This document shows positions 14,612 through 20,287 of a DNA stretch of 20,287 bases, piece by piece (positions within the stretch are counted from its first letter, which is position 1; every line of letters starts with the position of its first letter). This stretch comes from JAAZPG01 sp012797375 (lineage in GTDB: Bacteria; Acidobacteriota; Aminicenantia; Aminicenantales; UBA4085): positions 1 to 20,287 of the forward strand of contig CALMMC010000168.1 in the NCBI GenBank assembly GCA_937868205.1. Direction: 5' to 3'. Under the pieces are notes generated by a model. That model did not search any database, had not been told where the DNA came from, and saw only the letters and a list, made by a program, of their open reading frames with translations. The translations under genes were made by a program, and so were the position numbers.

Positions 14612-15988
14612 ATGGGCAGGCAGAGAAAGGCCGGCGTGATCGGCCGATTCACGGTCGCCGCGCCTCTCGCTTTTTTTCTCGTTAGCGTTCCGAGCAGCCT
14701 TCTCGGCCGGGAAGAAACGTCTCGTCCGGCCGGCCGGTTCCGGGCCGCGTTCGGCCTGGATTCCCTGGAACGCAAATATTACCAGCCGGAGTTCCGCTTG
14801 TCCGCGCCGCTCGGCGGTCCCGGCGGGAACGGGCTTTTTCTCGACCTGAGCTACCTCCAAAAAATCAACGGCGACATGGAAGGCCCGATCGACTTCTGGG
14901 TTCGGGCCGGCTGGGCCGCCCCCCTGTCGGCCGGAGTCGAGGCCGAGGCGAGCTTGAATCATTTCTGCCGGCACCAGACGTCGCTGTTCAGCGATTATAT
15001 TCTGAACCTCAACGAGATTGTCGGGCGCCTCCGGCTTCGACACGGCGGATTCCGGGCCGGCTTCGGCTTGGGGACGTATCTCGGAGGAACCCCTGGCTAT
15101 GACGGCTTGGCGGTTTTCGAGGCCGCCGGGACGGGACTCCTTTTCCCGGAGATTTCCTGGGCGGCCGAGGTCAAATGGGTGAATTTCTCCGAGATCCTCT
15201 ACGAGGCGGAGCTGGCCGTCGCCCTTTCCCCAGGCGCGGAGCTGGTGCTGGCCGGCTTAAAGACCTATCGGCTCCCGGCGGCGACTCACGTCGGCGTTCG
15301 TTTCGGAGCCGACGGCGGAGGCTCCCGGTTTCTCGACGCCTTTGACGTGACGGCCGGAGTCTATCCCTTTTACGACGCCTACAAGGTGATGATCGACGGG
15401 ACCTTCCGCCTGCCGCTTCTCCGCCGGGAATCCCGGCGCTTTTTCATTGACACCGCCTTCAGTTCGCCCCTTCTGACCGGTTCCGGTTTCTGGGGCCAAT
15501 TCTGGCCGGACCGGATGATGTACTCCGTCACGGCCGAATACGAGCGGCCGGTCGGGAGGGCGTTCGCCTCCGTCTACGGGCGTTACATCGCCGATATGCC
15601 GGTGGATAAAGCCGTTCGATTCCGGGCCGGCGCTTCCACCGGTCTGGCCATCCGAAACCAGCCCGATTTCAACCGCCTTGACGGTCCGATCCGCTTCGAG
15701 GCCCGGGCGGGCTTCGATTTCAAGTTCGCCTATGACTTCGGGATGAAGATCGGCCTCAACACGACCGGCCCGGCGGACCTGAAAGCCGGCCTCGATGTCC
15801 TCTTCGAGGCCAACGACGCCCGCCGCACCGTTGAAGCCCGGGTTTTCCTCGATTTCGGCCGGGACGTGTCCGTCCGGCCGTTTGTCGGCGTGCGGCGCGT
15901 CGTCCCCCTGGCCGGAGACTCCGCTTCCGACGGAACGTTCCCGCGGATCGTGGCCGCGGGGATTTCTTTCTACACCTGGTTTGACTAG
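14612..15988 (+). CDS. Probable outer-membrane beta-barrel protein, unknown function
   Basis: A 458-residue exported protein. The N-terminus has a signal-peptide pattern: basic start, hydrophobic core FTVAAPLAFFLVSVPSSLL, then REETSRPAG. The rest alternates short amphipathic beta-strands with Gly/Asp turns and aromatic girdle residues (FRLSAPLG, FWVRAGWAAPL, IRFEARAGFDFKFAYDFGM), and ends in a strand, SFYTWFD, as outer-membrane barrels often do. No known porin or transporter signature was recognised. ATG 14612 lacks a clear ribosome site. A GTG at 14636 with AAAGG 5 nt upstream gives a tighter signal peptide and may be the real start. It lies 22 nt after the preceding gene, probably in the same transcript, and its TAG stop overlaps the convergent gene. 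Confidence 0.8.
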   Translation: MGRQRKAGVIGRFTVAAPLAFFLVSVPSSLLGREETSRPAGRFRAAFGLDSLERKYYQPEFRLSAPLGGPGGNGLFLDLSYLQKINGDMEGPIDFWVRAGWAAPLSAGVEAEASLNHFCRHQTSLFSDYILNLNEIVGRLRLRHGGFRAGFGLGTYLGGTPGYDGLAVFEAAGTGLLFPEISWAAEVKWVNFSEILYEAELAVALSPGAELVLAGLKTYRLPAATHVGVRFGADGGGSRFLDAFDVTAGVYPFYDAYKVMIDGTFRLPLLRRESRRFFIDTAFSSPLLTGSGFWGQFWPDRMMYSVTAEYERPVGRAFASVYGRYIADMPVDKAVRFRAGASTGLAIRNQPDFNRLDGPIRFEARAGFDFKFAYDFGMKIGLNTTGPADLKAGLDVLFEANDARRTVEARVFLDFGRDVSVRPFVGVRRVVPLAGDSASDGTFPRIVAAGISFYTWFD

Positions 15989-16815
15989 GACCTCGAAGAC
16001 GGCGACGAGGGCTCTTCCAGAATCTCGCGGCCGGCGCCCTTTCTTCGGGTGACGCCCATTTCGTCAAGCAGCTCCAAGAGGGGAATCGCGTATTTCCGGC
16101 TGAGGCCCGTCATCTCCTTGAATTCCGCAACCGGCAGGTCCCGCGGTCCTTTGGCCCGAAGCTTTTCGATCAGATCCTCCAGCCACGGCCGGTGGACGTA
16201 ATACCCGTCTTTTCCGGCGATGATCCGTTTCCGCTCGACCAGAATGTCCAACAACTGGTTCCGGGTTTCAGGCGAAAGATTCATCCGTTCGCAGACTTCA
16301 GCCGGGGAAACCGAGCGGGGACGGCCGGCGAAGCATTCCTCTTCGATCTTTTGGAGGATGCGTTCTTCGCGCTCAGGCAGCTCCCGGACGAAATCGGCCA
16401 GGGCGTAGAATCCGTGGTCCTCCCGGAGCTTGCCCTCATGGACGAGGGTTTTCAGGCACAGTAGCAAAATCTGGCGCGGGATTTCGAAGCGCTCCTGGAT
16501 TTTGGAAAGGGCGACGCCGCGCTCCTTGATGTGCGAGGAATGGAATTTCTCGAGATAGGCGACGAATTTCTCCTCGAAATAATCGATCGCCTCCCGGGCG
16601 ACAAGATGGAGAGGGGCGAAGGAGAGGATGCGGATCCGGCCTTCGGACTCCAGCGCCTTGGCCAGATCGGTCAATCCCTGGAAATCCGGGGGGAAAACGC
16701 CGGCTAAATCCTTTTGCCGGAGCCCCTGCAATCCATAAGCCTTGGCCAGGGCGATGATCTTGGGGCCGTCGCCGGCCGGAAGACGCTTGGGAATCGGAGG
16801 GTGGGAGGCGCGCAT
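15985..16815 (-). CDS. Stand-alone SelB C-terminal (four winged-helix) protein
   Basis: A 276-residue protein matching only the C-terminal third of SelB, the selenocysteine elongation factor whose winged helices bind the SECIS hairpin. Four winged-helix units can be traced: about 20-75, 80-150 (ERGVALSKIQERFEIPRQIL), 150-215 (SPAEVCERMNLSPETRNQLL) and 220-272. The last has LPVAEFKEMTGLSRKYAIPL and GVTRRKG, the hallmark of the SECIS-binding domain. The GTPase and tRNA-binding domains are absent: a stop codon lies nine codons upstream of the ATG and rnr ends 145 nt away. No frameshift remnant of a GTPase is visible. The ATG lacks a clear ribosome site; TACAAT at 16847-16842 may be a -10 box. 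It could be half of a split SelB or a repurposed RNA-binding regulator. Confidence 0.88.
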   Translation of the reverse strand: MRASHPPIPKRLPAGDGPKIIALAKAYGLQGLRQKDLAGVFPPDFQGLTDLAKALESEGRIRILSFAPLHLVAREAIDYFEEKFVAYLEKFHSSHIKERGVALSKIQERFEIPRQILLLCLKTLVHEGKLREDHGFYALADFVRELPEREERILQKIEEECFAGRPRSVSPAEVCERMNLSPETRNQLLDILVERKRIIAGKDGYYVHRPWLEDLIEKLRAKGPRDLPVAEFKEMTGLSRKYAIPLLELLDEMGVTRRKGAGREILEEPSSPSSRS

Positions 16816-16854
16816 GGTGACTGTTCTCGAAACCGCGTTTCATTGTAAGGGAAA

Positions 16855-16890
16855 CGAGAAAGAAAGAAAAGAAACAGGCCTCCCCGGGAG
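16855..16890 (-). terminator. Weak terminator candidate after rnr
   Basis: On the minus strand CTCC-CGG-GGAG (16890-16880) forms a 4-bp stem followed, after 4 nt, by a pyrimidine-rich tract of T runs separated by C (16876-16855). The stem is short, so this may only attenuate the rnr transcript before the SelB-like gene. No better terminator exists in the 145-nt gap. Confidence 0.3.
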
Positions 16891-16960
16891 TCCGTCCGTT
16901 TCAGCCTCGACGAACGCCCTTGATGGCTGAAGAGGAAATCCTTTCAATGAAAGACGGAAT

Positions 16961-19081
16961 TCAATGTCCGCGCTTTTTTCGGCCGCGGCTTGTTTTTCGT
17001 TCGAGGCCGGCTGGCTCTTGCTCCGCCGGCAACACCAGGCTCATCCGCCGGTTGACGGGATCGACGGCGGCGATCTGGACGGAAAGGCCCTGGCCGAGCT
17101 CGTATTGCCGGCCGGTGCGCTTGCCGGTCAGCGCGCCGCGGGAGCGCTTGGCGAAATAATCCCCGCCCAGGTCGTCGTAGGCGAGCAACCCGGAAACGAA
17201 ATACTCGTCAAGCTCGACGATCAGACCGCCGCGGGAAAAGTCGACGATCAGACCGGAGACGACGTCGCCGAGGCGTTCCTTGAGAAACCGGAAGATCCGC
17301 CATTCGACGAGGTCCTTCTCGGCCGCGTCGGCCTTGCGTTCCTGTTCGGACGAATGAACGGCGGCCGCCTCGAGCCCGGCCGGGCGAGGGACGCGTCCGG
17401 CCAGGTCGTCCTTCAGAAGCCGGTGGACGACGAGATCCGGGTAGCGGCGGATCGGGGAGGTGAAATGGGTGTAATCCTTGAGCCCGAGGCCGAAGTGCCC
17501 GGATCGTTCCGAGGAATATTCGGCCAGCCGCATCGCCCGGAGGATCTGGACGCTGACGAACTTCTCGAGCCGCGTTCCCTCGGCCGCCCGGACGGCGGAT
17601 TGTAGATCCCGGGAAGTGATCCTCTTGGATTCGGGGAGCAGGATGTGGAAGAAGGCCAGCGTTGCCCGGAGCTTCTCGAGGTCCTCCTCGGCCGGGGCCT
17701 CGTGGACGCGGTGGAGGGAGGGGATCCCGCGGAGGCGGAGATATTCGGCCACGGCGACGTTGGCCGCGACCATGAATTCCTCGATGAGCTCATGGGCTTC
17801 GTTCCGGGCCAAAGCCGCGACCGAGGCGACTTTCCCTTCCTGGTAGACAAGCTCCGGCTCGACCAGGTCGAAGTCCAGGCTCCCCCCCGCCAGCCGTCGC
17901 TTCCGGATCGCCCGGGCCAGCGTTCGCATGTCCAGGATGTCGGGGACGATCGAGGCGCGGGCCTCCCGCTCGGCCGGATCGTTTTCCATGATCTTGAAGA
18001 CCGAATCGTACGTCATCCGTTCGACCGTCCGGATGACCGAGGGATGGAAGGACGTCCCGATCCGCTCCCCCTCCGCATTGAAATCCATGACGACGGAAAC
18101 GGCCAAGCGCTCGAGGCGCGGCCGAAGCGAGCAGAGATCGTTGGAGAGCCGGGCCGGGAGCATCGGCAGGGTCAGGCCGGGAAAGTAAACGCTTGTCGCC
18201 CGGGCGAAGGCCTCGGCCTCCAGGGCCGTCCCCGGCCGGACGTAATGCGACACGTCGGCGATGTGAACCCCGAGCCGGAAGCCGCCGGACGGCCTCCGGG
18301 AAATGGAGACGGCGTCGTCGAAGTCCTGGGCGGCCTCGCCGTCGATCGTGAACGTTTTCCATGAGCGGAAATCGGCCCGGCCGGCGATCGTCTCGGCCGC
18401 GGAGACGGCGGCGGTTTGCTCCGCTTCCGCCTCGGCCGCCGGGGAAAAAGCATCCGCCAGTCCGTACTTTCGGATGATGACTTGGGCGTCGACGCCGGGA
18501 TCGTCCGGCCGGCCGAGCACCTCGACGATTTTCATGTCCGCCCGCTCGACGGAAACGATCTCCCCGGCTTCCGGGAAAAACGATCCCCGGGAAACGATCG
18601 GGATTTCCTCGGCCGACGGGGTTTCGAACGGGACGAAAAACGGGCGGCCGAACCGCTCACCGAAGATCCCCAGGAGCCGCTTTTTGACTTTCTTGACGAT
18701 CCGGACGACCCGGCCTTCCAGCCGCCCGCTCCGGCCGGACGCGTTCACGATCACCTCGACCTGGTCGCCGTGGACCGCCCCGGAGGAAAACCGGGATGGA
18801 ACAAAGACATCCTCCCCCTTTTCGGAGACGACGAAGCCGAAGCCGCGGCCGAAGGTTTCAAACGTTCCTTTCCGCAGGTCGGAGGCCGGCGGCAGGAGCC
18901 AGCGATCCCTCGCCCGACGGGCCAGCTTGCGATGAACGAGACTCTGCAGGCGGTCCTCGACCTTGGCCCGGGATTTGCGATCGACCCGCAGCTCCTTGAA
19001 GATATCCCGGAGCTTCAGGCCCTGGGGATTCCGGCGGAGAAGGTTGAGAATCCGGGCTTCATCGCTTTGCGCTTTGGCCAT
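16961..19081 (-). CDS. rnr: Ribonuclease R
   Basis: Processive 3'-5' exoribonuclease that degrades structured RNA and takes part in RNA quality control. It is 706 residues, typical. Order: N-terminal winged-helix (about 8-60), cold-shock domains (about 70-200), the RNB catalytic domain (about 240-570) with metal aspartates D247, D253, D255 and D256 in TIDGEAAQDFDDA, the conserved HFTSPIRRYPDLVVHR segment, a C-terminal S1 domain, and a basic tail (RKTSRGRKKRGH). ATG 19081 is preceded by AAAGGA at good spacing; a GTG six codons earlier is less likely. It lies 60 nt after the unknown gene on the same strand, so probably cotranscribed with it and coaX. Confidence 0.96.
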   Translation of the reverse strand: MAKAQSDEARILNLLRRNPQGLKLRDIFKELRVDRKSRAKVEDRLQSLVHRKLARRARDRWLLPPASDLRKGTFETFGRGFGFVVSEKGEDVFVPSRFSSGAVHGDQVEVIVNASGRSGRLEGRVVRIVKKVKKRLLGIFGERFGRPFFVPFETPSAEEIPIVSRGSFFPEAGEIVSVERADMKIVEVLGRPDDPGVDAQVIIRKYGLADAFSPAAEAEAEQTAAVSAAETIAGRADFRSWKTFTIDGEAAQDFDDAVSISRRPSGGFRLGVHIADVSHYVRPGTALEAEAFARATSVYFPGLTLPMLPARLSNDLCSLRPRLERLAVSVVMDFNAEGERIGTSFHPSVIRTVERMTYDSVFKIMENDPAEREARASIVPDILDMRTLARAIRKRRLAGGSLDFDLVEPELVYQEGKVASVAALARNEAHELIEEFMVAANVAVAEYLRLRGIPSLHRVHEAPAEEDLEKLRATLAFFHILLPESKRITSRDLQSAVRAAEGTRLEKFVSVQILRAMRLAEYSSERSGHFGLGLKDYTHFTSPIRRYPDLVVHRLLKDDLAGRVPRPAGLEAAAVHSSEQERKADAAEKDLVEWRIFRFLKERLGDVVSGLIVDFSRGGLIVELDEYFVSGLLAYDDLGGDYFAKRSRGALTGKRTGRQYELGQGLSVQIAAVDPVNRRMSLVLPAEQEPAGLERKTSRGRKKRGH

Positions 19082-19141
19082 GGGGGGCGATCCTTTCACC
19101 GGCGGAGGCCGCCGGCCCCGGCCGGGCCGGGCCGCATCCGC

Positions 19142-19798
19142 TCAATAATAATAGAGCGACACATAGGGAATCCGGTGTTTCTCCCGGAGATTTCGGACCA
19201 GCCGGATGCGGGCGGCGGATTCCTTCTCCGGACCGCGAAGACCGGGGTGGTCGCGGTCGACGGCCGCTTCGGCGTCGCCGAGACGGGCGGGCCCGGCCGA
19301 GTCCCGGATCCAGGCATCGATCTTCCCGTCCAGCCGCTCCAGGGCCTCGTCGTCCGGACGCTTCGCCTTCAAGAGCGACCGAGCCTTCTCGAATTCGGGC
19401 AGGAGCGCGGCAAATCCGGCCGGCCGCCGGCCGAGGAATTCATCCACGGCCGCCCGGGCTTTTTCGATTTTCTCCGTTGATCTCGTTTCCAACTCGGGAC
19501 TCCGTCGTCCCACGTCCCGCTCGCGGCTCCGCTCGAGGGCCCGCTCGACGGCCGCCCGGCAGAAGGACAACGTCCGGATCTTCCCCGGCGCGCGGCCCCG
19601 GCCGGGGCGGAGGGCAAACGCCGCCTCCAGGCCCTCCAAGACCGTTTCGAGGGGGATCCCGGCGGATTCCCAGGCTTCGATCAAGCAGATGTCGGCCGGG
19701 GAAAGCGAAAACGGCGCTCCCCGCAGGGCGATGAAACGGTCGGCGATGCCGCGGAAATACCGCTCCCGGAATCCGGCTGCGCTCGGCTCGTCGCTCAT
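19142..19798 (-). CDS. Unrecognised 218-residue protein between coaX and rnr
   Basis: A soluble, highly charged and largely helical protein. The N-terminal half (RERYFRGIADRFIALRGAPF, then LSPADICLIEAWESAGIPLE) looks like a small helical, possibly winged-helix unit, with a following KIRTLSFCRAAVERAL segment. I have an impression of similar hypothetical proteins in acidobacterial and deltaproteobacterial genomes but can name no family. The C-terminal half is Arg/Glu-rich helix ending RIPYVSLYYY. ATG 19798 is 16 nt after the coaX stop and the gene ends 60 nt before rnr, so it sits within a likely three-gene operon. Function is unknown. Confidence 0.78.
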   Translation of the reverse strand: MSDEPSAAGFRERYFRGIADRFIALRGAPFSLSPADICLIEAWESAGIPLETVLEGLEAAFALRPGRGRAPGKIRTLSFCRAAVERALERSRERDVGRRSPELETRSTEKIEKARAAVDEFLGRRPAGFAALLPEFEKARSLLKAKRPDDEALERLDGKIDAWIRDSAGPARLGDAEAAVDRDHPGLRGPEKESAARIRLVRNLREKHRIPYVSLYYY

Positions 19799-19814
19799 CC
19801 CTCGATCACGACCT

Positions 19815-20138
19815 TCACGGCTCGGACGGCCGGTCCTTCTGCCGTTCGAAGATGATCCGAAGCCCTTCCAGGACGAGATTCGGCTCGCCGGCGTCGATGG
19901 CCGGAACTTCAGCCGCGATTTCTTCGCCGAATCCGCCGGTGGCCACGACTTTTGTTTTCTCCCCGAGCTCTTTCCGCAGCCCGTCGATGATAGTCTGCGT
20001 CAGGCCGATGTAGCCGTAATAAAGGCCCGACTGCATGCTGCCCACGGTCGTTTTCCCGATGATCCGGTCCGGCTTGCGGATTTCAATCCGGGGAAGCCGG
20101 GCCGTCTTGAGATAGAGGGCTTCGGCCGAGATCAGGAT
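19815..20138 (-). CDS. coaX: Type III pantothenate kinase, 5' part lost at the contig edge
   Basis: C-terminal 107 residues of the CoaX kinase, which phosphorylates pantothenate in the first step of coenzyme A synthesis. Diagnostic segments are ISAEALYLKTARLPRIEI, VGSMQSGLYYGYIGLTQTII, KVVATGGFGEEIA and NLVLEGLRIIFER, all characteristic of the C-terminal half of type III enzymes (about 255 residues when complete). The N-terminal ATP-binding half lies beyond the library adapter that begins at 20139, so the gene is cut technically, not broken. It leads the minus-strand group coaX, unknown gene, rnr. Confidence 0.93.
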   Translation of the reverse strand: MLISAEALYLKTARLPRIEIRKPDRIIGKTTVGSMQSGLYYGYIGLTQTIIDGLRKELGEKTKVVATGGFGEEIAAEVPAIDAGEPNLVLEGLRIIFERQKDRPSEP

Positions 20139-20287
20139 CTGTCTCTTATACACATCTGACGCTGCCGACGATCTACTCTGTGTAGATCTCGGTGGTCGCC
20201 GTATCATTAAAACAAAAAACCACACACAAATAGGAATTCGTGAAGGCGGCAAGCCGACGTCGCGAGCACATAGGCGTAATGGTCACC
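20139..20287. other. Sequencing adapter and non-biological tail (right end)
   Basis: The mosaic end CTGTCTCTTATACACATCT starts at 20139, followed by the read-1 adapter (20158-20171), an 8-nt index at 20172-20179 (TCTACTCT, the complement of Nextera S504 from memory) and the P5 primer to 20208. Positions 20209-20287 start A-rich and lie beyond the adapter; they should be ignored. Read on the minus strand this yields the artefact peptide FFVLMIRRPPRSTQSRSSAA. Confidence 0.97.

Noticed and set aside
16816..16960. Remnant of a SelB GTPase domain upstream of the winged-helix gene
   Set aside because: Only 145 nt are available, with a stop nine codons upstream and no NKxD or P-loop-like peptide in any minus-strand frame.
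123..20138. Selenoproteins with in-frame TGA, prompted by the SelB-like gene
   Set aside because: None of the recognised genes needs a TGA readthrough, and each ends at a plausible family length.
123..20138. Mobile elements, CRISPR arrays, toxin-antitoxin or defence genes
   Set aside because: No transposase, integrase, direct-repeat array or recognisable defence protein was seen. Long antisense open frames reflect GC-rich codon bias over real genes.

Overview
This window is a contig of high-GC bacterial DNA, about 20.0 kb of real insert (roughly 123-20138). Untrimmed Illumina Nextera adapter sequence flanks it at both ends, followed by non-biological tails. The genes at the two edges, rny and coaX, are therefore cut by the library or assembly and are not naturally truncated. 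Nothing in the window looks like a phage, plasmid, insertion sequence or CRISPR array. It reads as a chromosomal core with some lineage-specific genes. Sigma-70-like promoters, Shine-Dalgarno sites, KH/HD RNase Y, an outer-membrane-barrel candidate and the gene order point to a Gram-negative-type bacterium. Acidobacteriota or a related phylum such as Aminicenantes is my best guess, from general impression only; no marker here settles it.

Block 1 (minus strand, about 8115 down to 123) is a translation and cell-division operon: tRNA-Val(GAC), thrS, infC, rpmI, rplT, pheS, pheT, a ZapB-like coiled-coil gene, zapA and rny. The thrS-infC-rpmI-rplT-pheS-pheT order matches the classic E. coli cluster. 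Most junctions overlap or nearly touch. Points of note: infC appears to start at AUC behind a perfect Shine-Dalgarno site, its frame runs about 128 nt into rpmI, thrS lacks the TGS domain, and pheT lacks the tRNA-binding (EMAP-II-like) domain.

Block 2 (plus strand, 8290-15988) starts at a compact divergent promoter region. It holds a YfcE/MJ0936-type phosphodiesterase, predicted to be leaderless, and a 48-residue basic protein. After a 284-nt gap with inverted repeats and a good promoter comes a cassette of a cyclic-2,3-diphosphoglycerate-synthetase-like P-loop protein, carbamate kinase and ornithine carbamoyltransferase. Two unrecognised proteins follow: a 714-residue soluble protein with a charged tail and a 458-residue probable outer-membrane beta-barrel. 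Carbamate kinase and ornithine carbamoyltransferase together could turn citrulline into ornithine plus ATP, or run in reverse; no arginine deiminase is present here.

Block 3 (minus strand, 20138 down to 15985) reads coaX (partial), a 218-residue unknown, rnr, and a stand-alone protein consisting only of the four winged-helix domains of selenocysteine elongation factor SelB, with no GTPase part. Its stop codon overlaps the convergent barrel gene's stop at one CTAG palindrome. The SelB-type RNA-binding module without a GTPase and the P-loop/carbamate-kinase/OTC cassette are the best candidates for unusual biology.
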